Shown here: positions 11,030 through 22,603 of the stretch, one piece after another | How the letters are laid out: every line of letters begins with the position of its first letter | Numbering within the stretch: the first letter of the stretch is position 1 | Assembly: GCA_947462335.1 (NCBI GenBank) | Contig: OX381707.1 | Span: forward strand, 33,283,618-33,347,617 | Direction: 5' to 3' | From: Harmothoe impar | Taxonomy: Eukaryota; Annelida; Polychaeta; Phyllodocida; Polynoidae | DNA length: 64,000 bases | Position numbers and translations under genes: made by a program | Notes under the pieces: model-generated | The model's database searches: none | What the model was told of the DNA's origin: nothing | The model's input: only the letters and a program-made list of their open reading frames with translations

Positions 11030-12280
11030 TAACCCTCGGGTATGCAGTATAACCAAGGTGCGAATCCTTTGTCTTAGCCACCCACCGTTGGTTAAGGCAT
11101 ATGATACAACGGTAAAACTGGTCTACCACCAAATACAGCAATTTCATTTTATCTCAGAAGATTTAGCTGTGACCCCTTAGTTTCTATTGCCCTAATATAC
11201 CAAAGAGATCTGATGTTTTTGGGACGAGTTTCAATACTCCTCTTTAGATGATTCTGCGAATTTCAGCCTATTATTCTTATTTAAAATAATAATATCAAAT
11301 TCCATTGTTTCATTGTGTACAAGAATCACTGTGGTCGGAAGGCCTGCTTTACTGTTTGGCCATTACTTAACTTAACTGTTAACAGTGGCCAGTGGGCCCT
11401 GGGGGAGCATCGTAGAAGATCAGTAAAGTCACTTTAGGTAGTCAATACAGCGCCTACAATGGACTCTTAAGAGACAGTCAAAGCTTGCCTAATGGTGGTC
11501 TTTAGGGGAAGTATGTGATCAAGTTAAGTGGTCAAGCCCACCTTACTGACCGTTTGAAATTTAAATATACCATTTAGATATATACAATGTGTTAGACATT
11601 GACATAGTTTAAAGTATGTAGTAGACTATGTGGAATGGAGTATTTAGATTGTATTTAAATCCTTTAGTAAATGGCAAATAGAAGCGAGGCAACCTAAATT
11701 AAGACATAGATATAATAACTAAGAGAAGTGTATGTATCTACTCAACCAATGATAGCGGAAGATTCCCTTGTTGTCACAAATGCCTACATTATTGGTATTA
11801 ACACTTGATAACAGACACATCCACACAGCTGATACACTCTCATTAGACACAGGACCAATACTTATCCCCAATGGGCATGTAATTGCTCATGGTGAGCTGC
11901 TCGGGGAATTCCATCAGTATCATGAGCAAATCACTCACTAGTAGCATCCCTATGAGCCACTCCCAAATGTTTGCATTTGCTCAAATTGCTATAGTATGGC
12001 GGTATCTATTTAATGATTTCAGAACACAAAGAGGAAGCATTACTGCCTGAAGCTACCCTACAATCATCAAAGTATACACGCCTTAAAACCCCCCTTAGGA
12101 GGCTCTAATGTTTCAATGCCGAGTCGATCTGGGAGTTGTAGCAATGAATTTGTGTCATTGCGTGAGAGATGCTGTTCTTAATTGGGAATCAATTTAAACC
12201 GTGAATGTGAAAACCCACTTTACCCTGTTCCCCTGACAGGCACGCTATGACAGACTATACTATAGGGCTATATGCTATTA
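11030..12280. other. non-coding, nothing clear
   Basis: No exon with acceptable composition and splice signals was found. One GAGCTGCTC palindrome lies at 11894. The rest is AT-rich single-copy-looking sequence. Confidence 0.4.
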
Positions 12281-12281
12281 C

Positions 12282-12298
12282 CCGGCGTAGGCAGCCAT
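12282..12298 (-). CDS. candidate first coding exon over a YY1-type site
   Basis: On the minus strand ACAAGATGGCTGCC is a strong YY1 site that contains an ATG. The following codons read M-A-A-Y-A and meet a possible donor GCCGG|GTAATA after 17 nt. About 40 bp upstream lies TCTCGTGAGA, one transition away from the core promoter element TCTCGCGAGA. The pattern of promoter element, YY1/ATG and early donor is common in animal housekeeping genes. The downstream exons were not found, so the call rests on motif context only. Confidence 0.22.
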
Positions 12299-12350
12299 CT
12301 TGTCCCCCGGTCATGTTACTGGAACGTCTTTTCTCTTGCACATCTCACGA
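12299..12350 (-). promoter_or_regulatory. candidate TATA-less promoter with decayed TCTCGCGAGA element
   Basis: Reading the minus strand, TCTCGTGAGA (complement of 12338-12347) precedes the YY1/ATG site. The single change from TCTCGCGAGA is what loss of a methylated CpG would give. The element is known in vertebrate and other animal TATA-less promoters. Activity is inferred. Confidence 0.3.
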
Positions 12351-13079
12351 GACCAGATTGAACATGAATTGCTAGGAACCAGCAGAGCTAATGCCAATAT
12401 TTAAAGTCAGCTTCCTCTCACTTGCACTCTAATGGCGCCACAGTTATCCGCTAGGCCCCTATAGGTTGCTGTGTTCCGGTGTGGATAATGGTGGAATCCT
12501 GTTGTTTGTGGGGTCTTGGCGTTGTGACAGCTGGGAGCTGCTCTGAGTTGCTCCCAATCTATTAATTGAGCAGACCCGAGCAGGTCTAGAAGGTAGGACA
12601 TGGTCTTAAAGAGGCTATACCATGTTTCTACAATTTTTGTATTTGTAAGGCTAGCATTGGGGAGATCTAGAGGTATATACCTTCAGCAAGTAGGGTACAC
12701 TCAACCCTTAGGAGTTACTATAATTATATGGAATGGTGCATCAGTTTATTTGGTTTGCTCCATTGACCAAAGTATGTTATACAGAGGGATACAGGCGGCT
12801 AGGTATAGCATGATGCCGACGGTTTTAGATCACTAACCTAAGATGGTGAGGACAATAGATAACGTTGGTTCTAATTTACCGTGTAAATTACATGCAAAGC
12901 TCTAATTCTGACTATAATTGATGTATTACATTTAGTACCATAATAGGCTCCCTACCACACTAGGAGTATGTTACTGACTGACTTGGTGTATATATAACTA
13001 TAGCAAATACAGACTGTAGTGAAATACATAATAGTATCATATACCTAACTCTTAATTAACATAGCTGTGCATTCATCAG

Positions 13080-13349
13080 GGAGACCATTTCTCCATATAG
13101 TCAGAGTCACACCACAGTACCTACGGCATAGTGGACGATGTGTAGAGAGTTGGGAGTGGGAATGGGGCTACATTATTGACCCAAATATGGAGCCTTTAGG
13201 CGACCCTCACCTAAGACCCTCTGAGGAACCCACACAAAGAGTCTCCAGAAAAGTGGAACAGCTCAGAGCAAGTTGTCCCCTTAGAGAAGTGGCTCTTTCA
13301 GTAGAGGAGGGTAAATTGAAGGAGGAGCAGATGGGGACATGGGGTGTAG
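13080..13349 (+). CDS. candidate internal exon, unknown protein with charged C-terminal half
   Basis: The exon runs from the acceptor ATTCATCAG|GG to the strong donor GTGTAG|GTAAGA. The frame is open throughout and starts two bases into a codon phase (GG AGA CCA). The product begins around RPFLHIVRVTPQYLRHSGRC, then a Trp/Glu cluster (WEWEWGYIIDPNMEPLGDPH), then a charged, likely helical tail (VSRKVEQL, VEEGKLKEEQ). Composition is mixed and not explained by a repeat. An alternative acceptor is TTAACATAG at 13064. No domain was recognised. A GCTCAGAGC word in it resembles the window's GAGCWGCTC motif. Confidence 0.35.
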
Positions 13350-13689
13350 GTAAGAATGGGTGGGGGTTTGAATAGGGAGATGTGAGGGGTTTGAGGGCAT
13401 GGCTAGTCAGGAGCCTGTGCTAATGTGTGACCAAGGTATATGAGAGAGAACATAGAGGGTGGGGTTAGAAAAAAAGTAGTGTGTGAAAAAGCTCCTGGTA
13501 AAAACATCAAGTAGGATAGGCTAGAGGTGGGTGACTGATAAAACAATCTAGTAATGTAGTCTACATAGTACAACCATTGAGGCAAAGCTTACAGGTTGTT
13601 TTCTCTGGGAGGGAAAGAGACTGAAAAGGAACAGCTGGACTGAAAAACATAGAGGTTTATAAAACAAGTAGTATAGGCTTTTGGGGACA

Positions 13690-14060
13690 TGTCTGCTTCG
13701 TGTGTTGGCAAAGGGTTGGTGTTAGAGTGTGAGAAAAAATAGAGTATAGAAGATAATGGGTTTATGATGGTTTGTTGGTTGGCAGTATATGAGATGTTTA
13801 ACCTAGTTGATACATTGTAGGTACTTAATAATTATTATGGGGGAAAGACTATGAACTAATGTTTCATGGGTTGCCAAAGGGTAGGTGGCTGGATAAAAGA
13901 CTACGATTTAGATGGAGTATAGAAGATGGATTTAAACTGGGTTCATGGGTTGTAGGGTACTTAGGGTTTAGATGGAAGATAGGAGATGGGTTTATAATGT
14001 TTCTGGGTTGGCAGAGGGTTGGAGGCGGGGTGTGAAGGAGAGATAACAGAGTTATGAATG
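13690..14060. repeat. degenerate long tandem repeat, G/T-rich
   Basis: Three diverged copies of a unit share the words TTGGCAAAGGGTTGG, GAGTATAGAAGAT and GATGGGTTTATAATG. They sit near 13705, 13870 and 14020. No frame is conserved between copies. Confidence 0.45.
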
Positions 14061-14204
14061 GGTTCGGGTTCAGGTGAGGTGACCCAGATTCAGAGATACC
14101 CCCTTAACACTGGGCAGCTCACTCGATGAGTGACTCGCTCAGTAGCCTATGGAACTACTCAGGTTTTGGGAAGGAGGAATAGATTAAGTCAGTAGTAGGT
14201 AAAG

Positions 14205-14262
14205 AAGAGAGACAGAGAGACGGAGAGACAGACCGACAGACAGACAGACAGACAGACAGGAG
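14205..14262. repeat. (CAGA)n microsatellite
   Basis: An imperfect GAGACAGA/GACAGACA tract with about six clean CAGA units around 14238-14260. Confidence 0.85.
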
Positions 14263-14403
14263 GAAGAGAGAGAACTTAAGCGTATATTACAATTATTAGG
14301 GTTAGTAACTAGCAAAGATGCGGGATGAGAGGGAGGCAACTGGGTATGCTCAGTTAGCAGGCAAGCAGAAAGGATAGTCCCGGCGGGATTAGTTCCGATT
14401 TTA

Positions 14404-14420
14404 GCCACCAGGGGGCACCA
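14404..14420 (+). promoter_or_regulatory. CTCF-like site
   Basis: GCCACCAGGGGGCACCA matches the conserved core of the CTCF motif (CCACCAGGGGGCGC type) with one change. CTCF is a bilaterian zinc-finger protein that binds insulators and domain borders. Binding is inferred from sequence only. Confidence 0.35.
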
Positions 14421-15331
14421 CTGTGGGCTTAAATGAAAAGAAAATGCTAGAATCTGCCCTAGACTACTTTTTTCTGAGGAATTCAATAGGATTACACAAA
14501 ACATTTTTATTCCAAATATAAGAAATAAAGATGCTTATTGATAGAATGATTCATGAGGATTGCAGTGGTCAAAACAGAATAAAATTATCATTGCTGGATC
14601 AAATCTTATGACCTAAAGAATGGAAATGTATCATACATTTCTAATCATTATAATTATGCTAATTAGATAGGGATATCTTGGAAAAAATAAGCCTTTGAGC
14701 TAATTTAGATTTTGGATTGGACAATACCCACATATATCCGTGAAGCTATTCCTCAAAAACCATAATTGATATCTTTTAGTATAATGTATCATTAGAAAGC
14801 TAATGACATCAATTTTAAAGTTGGCTTTTTTCTCGGAGTACCCTTTTCCCTTGCCTGTACATTTATTTAAATTAGGTTCAAGTGGTGATCCTCTCGTCCC
14901 GAGTGAGGGATTATCCAAATTTGGGCTGTGTAGTCGGGATGTGGAGTATGGGGGTGCTCAGCTTGAGGTAGGGCCCATTGGGTAAAGTATGACGCCCAAA
15001 GTAGAAATTATTTTATTAATCATGCAGTCATATCACACTTCCTTATACATATTATGTAAATTACACATTCCGAATACGTTGTATGCTGGAATGGACGTCG
15101 TTCTATAAATGTAATAATCTCTGAAAAGGCCGACATCGATATAACTATATCCGAGTACCTCTGTGCACACCTGGATGGTGAACAGTCGCCACTGGTATCT
15201 ACAGAGATAAGGGCCCTGACCTGATCAGCTGATACCTCCATAGACGTTGGGTACACATGGTTCATTAGGGAGACATTGCCTACAGTGGGCTACCCCCATG
15301 ATATTCCCGTCACCTCTTCTCCAAATGCTAC

Positions 15332-15718
15332 TCCCCAGCCAGCATTGGTCCCTGGGGCCCATATGTGTTTTACTTGGGCCAACTGGGCTTGCCCATATCT
15401 GGGTTATGGTCCTTTTTGTCCAGGGCTACCAGTGGGATTCCAGATGGGCCAGCCCAGGAAAACTTTTTTTCCCATAAATACATTCTAAATATTTCAAAAC
15501 ATGCTGACATCTGATTTTCCTCCAGAAATCACCATTTATTGTACATGTTTATAGTTTATATTCAATCTGGGCTTGAGCTGGGCACTTTGAATCTGGGCTG
15601 GCCCATCGGGAATCCCACTGGTAGCCCTGGACAAAACGGACCAAAACCCAGATATGGGCAAATCAGCTTGCCCACGTAAAAACACATATGGGTCCCACTA
15701 AGCAATGCTGGCTGGGGA
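15332..15718. mobile_element. long inverted-repeat element with 126-bp arms
   Basis: The left arm (15332-15457) starts TCCCCAGCCAGCATTGGTC and includes GGGCTTGCCCATATCTGGG. The right arm (15593-15718) is its complement with scattered mismatches, ending GCAATGCTGGCTGGGGA. A unique spacer of about 135 bp separates them. Two small plus-strand frames here (15247-15488) are by-products of the repeat. No target-site duplication is certain. Confidence 0.75.
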
Positions 15719-15749
15719 TCCTTACCCTCCCCAGTTAGTCCCCGAATTT

Positions 15750-16120
15750 AATCCACTCATACCTTCTGACGCCATTCTTTTCTTTAGCTCCGTATATCAA
15801 ATCGTCGTTTGGCTTCATTACCCCCCCCCCTTTTCCCAAAATCCTCATGATTTTTACTCCACCTGCTTGGCCCCCCTCCCCTTGATCCCCCCTCCCATGT
15901 CCACTTCCCCTCGCTAATCTTATTTCTGTTTCCCTATCCAGCTCAGGAACGTTGATCACTTCCTTATTCTCATATTGGATTATCCCTCAATCTACCCATT
16001 ACCCCCATCGTATCTCTCCACCATGTACACCTGCATGTCCCTCCTCCCTCCCTACATTTATACACACCGCCACATACAGCCCCGCACTCCCCCTTACCTC
16101 CCCAAATGCGCTGATGACGT
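15750..16120. other. pyrimidine-rich, C-homopolymer sequence
   Basis: The plus strand is strongly C/T-rich with a C tract near 15823. Several overlapping Pro/Ser frames on it and Gly/Arg frames on the other strand follow from that bias. No exon is called. Confidence 0.5.
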
Positions 16121-16162
16121 CACCATTGTCTCTCCTCACCAGGCCATCCCCTACGCCACGCT

Positions 16163-16176
16163 GTTGTCATGGCAAC
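16163..16176. promoter_or_regulatory. RFX X-box
   Basis: GTTGTCATGGCAAC is a one-mismatch match to the RFX palindrome GTTGCCATGGCAAC. RFX factors control ciliary genes in animals. CpG-containing sequence surrounds it and an ATG lies inside the motif (ATGGCAACCAGG), so this may be a promoter. The frame from that ATG (16169-16507) has no recognised domain. Confidence 0.4.
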
Positions 16177-16680
16177 CAGGACCGTGTTGCTAGGGATTAT
16201 CTCCCAGCGTCTTAGTTGGCGTTTGTGGAGGCGGATAATCTTACCAGGCAACGGGCACTGTGCTGAAACAATGGTGGATAGGATGGGAGGGGGTTTTGGT
16301 GGTGGTTGGAAGGGGCAGGGGGTATGTGCGTTACTGGAAGCAAAGGGATGGGACTGCTTCGTAGGCCTGTGCACTATTTTGCCATTCTCTCCATTTTCCC
16401 TTTGTAGAAAATCCCTCTACCCTCACCTTCTCTTCCCCTACCTCGCCCTCCTCATACCCTTCTATAGAACTTTTGAACCTGTAGTCATTTTTCACCCTGG
16501 CTTATGAAGCAATTGTGGGAAATGACCCTGCTCTTAAATCATAGTAAGTGCCTTTTTGTAATGGATGTTTCAGATATTTGCCTTCACTTTTCAATTGTGA
16601 AATCATCATAAATAGAAGGGGAACTATGTGTATTAGCAATTTAGTATTTCAAAATATCTCCCAATGATTTTTCTAAGTAC

Positions 16681-16830
16681 CGTAAATTCCCACGTACTAC
16701 CCGCATCTCGCGTATAACCCGCCCCCCGACTTTGGGAAAATCCTATTACCCGCACTGGGTGTCTGAGTGCCCCTAGGGAAAAACCCTTGTATAACCCTCA
16801 CCTAGACTTTTGGAAAATTGCTAGATATTA
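16681..16830. repeat. interspersed repeat with ATAACCCGC words
   Basis: The segment starts ACCGTAAATTCCCACGTACT and continues with CCCGCATCTCGCGTATAACC, CCCGCACTGGG and GTATAACCCTCACC. Short degenerate repeats of TATAACCCGC are typical of a MITE-like repeat that I believe is widespread in animal genomes. Only one copy is seen here, so family membership is from memory of the sequence style and not shown by this window. Confidence 0.35.
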
Positions 16831-16879
16831 CTTATACCCCCACCCCTTTGCAAGAAGCCACATGCATTCTATACATACA

Positions 16880-17500
16880 TGAGTGGGGTGGGAGGGGTGG
16901 GGGGTAATGTGGAGGGAGGCATGGAGAGAAATGGCCCCGGCTTCATAAGTCTTTGCAGGGTCATTTCCTGGTCATTGCTTAGACTTGTTAAGCATCATGA
17001 TTATACTCAAAGTGTTTTGAACACTATCCTCTTCCCCATCTGGTGCTTTTTTTTCGTTCATCTCAACGAATTTCCCCCTAAATCTTCTGTTTGGCAGTAT
17101 GATAAATTCCACTTGTAGAGTCCATGGTTAACTGGGGCAAATTACACTTTTCATATACTACTACGGTGATAGGCCAAAGCCTGGCAATATTGCTAAGGTA
17201 ATACAAGATAACCCTAGGATTAACACCACAGTTCTGCCCGACTATGAAACCTCTACTCTATGGCCACACAATATAACATAATAGCAGGGCTTACGGCCGT
17301 GGGCCTACCATAATATTAGCCCATAGCACACAACCACTAACGGTAAATACCTGCTCCGCACAGAAGTAAATTAAGACTATTGATGTCAATTGTGGCATTA
17401 TTGATGAATGTTACGGCCTTATTGAACCTGGGGTGTGTCTATGTTTGCCAGTTCAATATTGTCAATTGACTCAATGTGTAATATGCTGGAATAGTACCCA
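16880..17500. other. non-coding, nothing clear
   Basis: A G-rich patch (16880-16930) is followed by AT-rich sequence without supported exons or repeats. Confidence 0.4.
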
Positions 17501-17514
17501 GACAAGGTCCTATC

Positions 17515-17975
17515 GTTGGGCCCTTTAGGGCAGCGTACAAAAGTTGTGGTCTTTACTCTTTTGTCGACACCATGCATGAATGCATCATGTCTAACCAGTA
17601 TGACATAATCTCAGAATGAGGTCTACATACATGATTTAGTGAGGTGACTATATCATATGATCGGATTGCATCATACGATGTAGTACGATTCGACAGATCT
17701 TTCACATCCTTACTCGATGTGATAGACTTTAGGGTGAATTTTCAATTGACACCCCTGTTACTAAGATTATGTTCTCACCTAGAATTAACTACTACGAGAA
17801 TTTAAGAACCGAATGCAATATTAGCCCTTTAGAGACCGCAGTGTGATCTTTATACCCATTGTCGCCAGGATACGTGAACCCTTGCGAGTCTATTCACCTT
17901 GGCTGCATTCATGCAAGCATCATGCCGAACTTTCATGAGTGTATCAACCATAATGTATTAAAACACTATACATAG
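17515..17975. repeat. decayed TTAA-family MITE copies
   Basis: Two partial copies are visible: GGGCCCTTTAGGGCAGCG with CACCATGCATGAATGCATCA (17515-17590), and TTAGCCCTTTAGAGACCGCA with GGCTGCATTCATGCAAGCATC (17821-17930). Both are missing at least one terminus. The words match the intact copies at 25.3, 44.2 and 57.1 kb. Confidence 0.45.
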
Positions 17976-18763
17976 TATTTATACACGTTATAGATGTATG
18001 TACTCCCTCCTTTTCTGCATCCTAACACACAGAGGACCCCCATTCCTCCTTCCCATGAGCTGCTCAGCTACTCACACAGTGACTCCCACCCCGGAGACCC
18101 CTTGTGCTATATCTGTCCAGCCCACACCCAGTGGCGGGCCATAGAGCACCATATGAGCTACACAGCTGATCCTAACCAGCTCATATATAGCCTACTATGT
18201 GTGGTACTGCAGAGGGGAGATTGTAATATGAATAGGAAGGAAAGAAAATAATAATATGGGTTGGTAGGGTGGGGGGTGGAGGTCGAATGTAGCAGAAAGG
18301 AACTATACTCTGCTATAGCTACAGACCAATGCAGCAAGAAAGGTTGACTTTTTCATAATAAAGTGTGTGTTTTTTTGCAGAATCCTAGGAACATTGTCTA
18401 TAATGGCTATATTTGTGAACACCTCATATTAGGGGATTCACGGGAGTATAGCATATATTAAAATGCAGGGTATTGAGGCTATATTTATGTATCTGTATGT
18501 CACACTCCAAAATTTTTATCGACATCTTCGTTAGGGAAGCTAAGTGAGGGGATTTGTCTTATCAAGGATCAACTGGTTAGCTCACCACACCTTCCTGGCT
18601 TGTAGAAAAACAAGTCGCATAATCTGGAAGTATACATTTGTTGCTGTTCAGGTCCAAAATGTTGACATTTCTTGCTGCATCAGTCTATAGGGTGAGTGGG
18701 AAGGAAGGGGGTTGGAGGATAGGGTGGGGTAAGGTCTGGTATGGGGTGATTGGCAGGAGGCAG

Positions 18764-18871
18764 GGAGGGACTGATAGTCTGGTGTGGTTAGACAGTGAAA
18801 CATCCATACAGGGGGTGCTGGGTCGGAAGGTCAATGAGTTCAGACGGACACGCAACTCTACCACTGTCAAG
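18764..18871 (+). CDS. candidate internal exon of 36 codons, unknown protein
   Basis: A 108-nt exon, phase 0 at both ends, runs from the acceptor GGAGGCAG|GGA to the donor GTCAAG|GTACAT. The product contains TDSLVWLDSETSIQGVLGRK and then EFRRTRNSTTVK, with normal amino-acid mix. The acceptor has no good pyrimidine tract because upstream sequence is G-rich, which is the weak point. A CCCAGTAAACAAAA MITE starts 18 bp past the donor, inside what would be the intron. Confidence 0.3.
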
Positions 18872-18888
18872 GTACATCATCCCAGTAA

Positions 18889-19013
18889 ACAAAAACACGT
18901 AATACAACGTTATAACAGCATTCCAGAACTTTTTGTTCTATAGTGATGACCAAACGTTGTATAACGTTGAAAAAAAATGTTGTAGTAAAATAACGTATTT
19001 TTGTTAGCTAGGA
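18889..19013. mobile_element. CCCAGTAAACAAAA MITE, copy 2
   Basis: The left end is CCCAGTAAACAAAAACACGT. The complement of the right end is TCCTAGCTAACAAAAATACG, giving inverted termini of about 25 bp. AACGTTAT and CAACGTTGTATAACGTTG words lie inside. It defines the family seen also at 3749. Confidence 0.7.
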
Positions 19014-19574
19014 CTATTATAGTCCGTTTGATTCCTACAGGCCTGCTGTTCAGGTCTAAATATTTATTTTATTATTTTAATTAGTTAGCTAGGATTATCC
19101 AACGCAATAACAATAATATTGTTTGAATTTCTTCACGTGTTACAACCAAAAGCAGTTTCTTCACTATGGTGTGTCATATCATGCAGCCTAGGTTTCCAAC
19201 TTTCAAAGATTATTTAACTTACGAGTTTACTTTCGCAGATTCTTCAGTTTCAAAGCAGTATTCAATTCTAAACTTTAAAACAAGTTTTATTTCTTTTCAA
19301 AACAAAAGAATCATCGTTGTTCGTCCATGGCATGGAAATGATATCCTAACATCCATATGGTGACACAACATAATCATAGGAAAAATGTAGCTTTCGAAAG
19401 GCGAAGAGACGATGCAGTCCAAAAGCCACCAACATATCGACAGAACACGAGCAAAACTCATCAAAGAGACGCACAATAAAAATTGCTAATCAGCGAAAAA
19501 AACTGACCCCAACGGAAACGATCTATCTCTGCCTGCACTGCGCACGTGCAGAGGTCACGTTCTCCACTGACAGC

Positions 19575-19737
19575 CCCACCTGGTGACCGGAAGTGAGTGG
19601 AATTATGGGGAAAATACCCGAAATGCAACAGCGCCTAGCGAAAATCAGTCGTCAAGGACTTTTTTCGCTGACTGTCCCTGTTCTCTTTTTTCCGTCTGCA
19701 TATAAAAAGAGTTCACAAAAGCGAACTATGTTTGGAC
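19575..19737 (+). promoter_or_regulatory. candidate promoter: ETS site and TATA box
   Basis: ACCGGAAGTGAGTGG (19587 on) is a consensus ETS site. TATAAAAAGAG at 19701 is a good TATA box, placing initiation near 19730, just before the ATG at 19738. CpG-containing words (GCGCACGTGCAG) lie upstream near 19539. Seen: motifs and spacing. Inferred: promoter function. Confidence 0.35.
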
Positions 19738-19762
19738 ATGCCGGCAAAGTGCATGGTTAAAG
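19738..19762 (+). CDS. candidate first coding exon, Cys-containing N-terminus
   Basis: ATG opens a 25-nt segment reading M-P-A-K-C-M-V-K plus one base, then the donor AAAG|GTGACT (phase 1). A Met followed within five residues by Cys, with an early phase-1 intron, resembles the start of THAP zinc-finger genes, whose domain begins M-x(2-4)-C-x(2-4)-C. No second exon with the THAP F-H-x-F-P signature was found, so the family is speculation. The TATA box lies 37 bp upstream. Confidence 0.22.
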
Positions 19763-20284
19763 GTGACTCCCAAAATTGAAATTAGTTGCGTTCAGGATTG
19801 AAATATGATTATTGCAAAGCTGCTCTAGGTTTATACTTAAATATAGAACTTTGATCTTAGATACTATTTTTTAGTAAATTACATTTAGAATTACCCAATG
19901 GTTAAGGTTATGACTTTAAAACTAGAAAATTGAGCTTCTCGGTGTGTAATTCGATTTCAGGTTGTAATTGTCTGTACACCATACTCTGACTACATACCCT
20001 CTTCCCACTACACCACACCTCTACCCTCAGGAGACTTACAAATAGCTGCCATAAGTGGACATGAAATCTGTCCCGCTCACCGTCATGCATTATATATGTG
20101 GACGTGTAATCAAATTTTACACCACACCCCAGCGCCAGGGGGGTCTGTGATATTGATAAGAGGGAGGGGTATAGGACGTTTATAGTGGTGGGGAGTGGCA
20201 ATGATGAAGGATGGGGAGATGAAGCTATATATGGGCTTTATGGACAAGGGGCTATGGCTATACTGAGCATACAACCATATCTAT

Positions 20285-20480
20285 AACCCTTTCCTGGCAG
20301 CATAGTGCTTTGATTAATGCACCATGTCTTTACTGGCATAGTGTATGCATCATGCCGATCATACAGGGTTGATACCCGGGTTGATACACTCCTGATGGGT
20401 CAACATCATGTACTAACGCAGCACCAGTGAGTTATTTGGCGACGCTGTATCATCACGACATCGCATCATACCACCCCTAA
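20285..20480. repeat. TTAA-family MITE, decayed copy
   Basis: It opens AACCCTTTCCTGGCAGCATA and holds GTGTATGCATCATGCCGATC, TAACGCAGCACCAGTGAGTT and TCATCACGACATCGCATCAT. This is the usual order of family words, but the right terminus is not recognisable. Confidence 0.45.
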
Positions 20481-20685
20481 ATTGTTAATGCCTTATAGAT
20501 ATTTTATAGCATCGTAGGGAAATGATAAATGGGGGAAGTCCTTTTCACGCTCAATATATACTTTGGATATGTAGCTCTGTGCTGTTTCCATGAGTTTATC
20601 CTACATTCAAAGAGAATAGGGATGATTTTCTCAACGAAAATAAATAGTTCTTTATGGCTTTGCACCGAAACATGTGTTATGATGA

Positions 20686-20712
20686 TCAGCGCGCGGAAGA
20701 TGGCGGGCATGT
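20686..20712 (+). promoter_or_regulatory. GCGCGCGGAAGATGGCGGG: ETS/YY1 composite site
   Basis: AGCGCGCGGAAGATGGCGGG combines an ETS-like GGAAG, a YY1 core AAGATGGCGG and CpGs in otherwise AT-rich DNA. The ATG inside opens M-A-G-M-S-I-V-I-H, ending at a stop after 26 codons. It may be a gene start whose donor I cannot place, or only a factor site. Confidence 0.25.
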
Positions 20713-21408
20713 CAATTGTTATTCACATACCTACAATACGTGTTGTATGTTCTATTGGAAACGTGCCAGAAAAACGTTAGAACCGGGAGACCTGCAGTTA
20801 GATGTACACATAATGTAATCAATTTTATTACATTTTTATGATTATTGCACTTCAAGGTATCGTAGATAAGAATATAATCATGCAAAAATAGATGGCAAGA
20901 TACCAATAACACCGAAGAACAATGATCGCTGGCTTTGCAATGATTGTGTTACCCTGATGCCTTGGCAATATCTCCTCTTTTTATAGTCAAACCTCTATGG
21001 TCAAACGTAACGTCTAATGCAATGAGTAGCTGGTGCCTAGCACTTATATGACTGTAGACTCTTTGCACTGGCACTAGAAACACAAATAAAATAATGCGTT
21101 ATGGCCTTAAATCCAAAGACAATGCCCCTAATCCTTACATTCCTCCCTTCAATGGTCAATAAAAACATGCGGCGTGTTGCCTAGCAACACTTTGAAAGGG
21201 GTCCAACTGAATGGACCAGGGGCTGGTTGGAGGGGGGAGGGGGTGAGCTTAAACTCCTCAAACGACATGGGTGATGCGTGTGTCCTATTCCCCGTCCTTG
21301 TAATGGGTCCTGGAATATGGGATTAAAGTAGGGGAAACCATGGGAGCAACAGGGCTGGTCTACTGCATAGTAAGACGGTTACCCTTTGGCTATTTAGCTT
21401 CATGGCTT

Positions 21409-21411
<3 letters not shown>

Positions 21412-21488
<77 letters not shown>
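21412..21488. repeat. (TA)n microsatellite, about 38 units
   Basis: An uninterrupted TA dinucleotide tract ends in TATATAATATATTG. It is likely to be length-polymorphic and prone to collapse in assembly. Confidence 0.95.
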
Positions 21489-21489
<1 letters not shown>

Positions 21490-21494
<5 letters not shown>

Positions 21495-22600
21495 TGTTGA
21501 TCAAGTTGATGGCTATGCTAAATACCATAGTCATCTCTATAATAGTCGACATAAGCCCCCTCCTGGAAGGGATATAGACTATTATCTATATCTCCCTTTA
21601 TAGGTTAAGGTAACGGTGAGCTACCATGATAGACTCTACCAGCCTGGTTTGCACTGCTATATCTCCATGCTGCCATGGAAAGAGAGAGGGGGTTGAGAGA
21701 AGGCTGTCAAACAACGCGTTGACATGCCTTGCGGGGAGGCAGCGATTGGACAATATAATCGGTCCTTGCCTTTCAGCCTACCAGAGTCGCGGCTTTCTGC
21801 GTGCTGTGGAAGAATAAGTCGTAGATTGGATCTTCTGCTTAGTGCTTGCTGTTACACGTTTTTATTACGCTCCGTTTTTGTCTGCATGTAACACGATTCT
21901 AGCACTGTGTGGGGAGAGTGATTCCAGCATTGTGTTTGGAGACGGATGTAGATACAGGTCCATGGGTTCTGGTTTATTTATGGGAAGCTGTTTATTGGCG
22001 CAGTGGGTCTACTGGGAGTGAATAGAATGTAGAAAAAGGTGTAAAAATAGGGGGAAAATGTTCTCATTATTTTGTTCAATACCTGTCACGTGGGTACATT
22101 TAGATTTCCATTAACTCGATAAAAATGTGCGGCACATACTGGTACAAGAACCCAACGATTTGTTACAGGGAAGTTCAATCTAATCATATGATGTACGTAC
22201 AAAATACATGGACAACATACTGAGATATTTCCTAGGTTATTTAATACACTAAATAATTAACCCATCTCTTCTCAATGGCATCTGTCCGAAACGTTTTGAT
22301 AAAATCTACCAGATCCAAGTATGATAGATAGAGAAGGTTGGTATAGCAAACTATGCTAAAATATAGTAAATTGCATTATACCAAGTTGACATAATATTAT
22401 TTTCATTCCTGCCAACTTTCACCCACATTGTTGAACTGAAATGTATAAAAGGCAGAGATTCACTGTCAACTTGGCTTCATCTCTTTCTCTGTATTACTGC
22501 AAGTAATGAAAGGCGACAGCCATTTTAAACATAATATCTTCCTTTTTGAGGACTACCTACTTAATTCCAAACACAAGCCTGGGAATACTAACATAAAAAT
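21490..22600. other. non-coding, nothing clear
   Basis: No supported exon or repeat family. A GTGTTGCCTAGCAACAC word just upstream, at about 21175, is a perfect X-box-like palindrome outside the satellite at 49.7 kb. Confidence 0.4.
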
Positions 22601-22603
22601 GAA

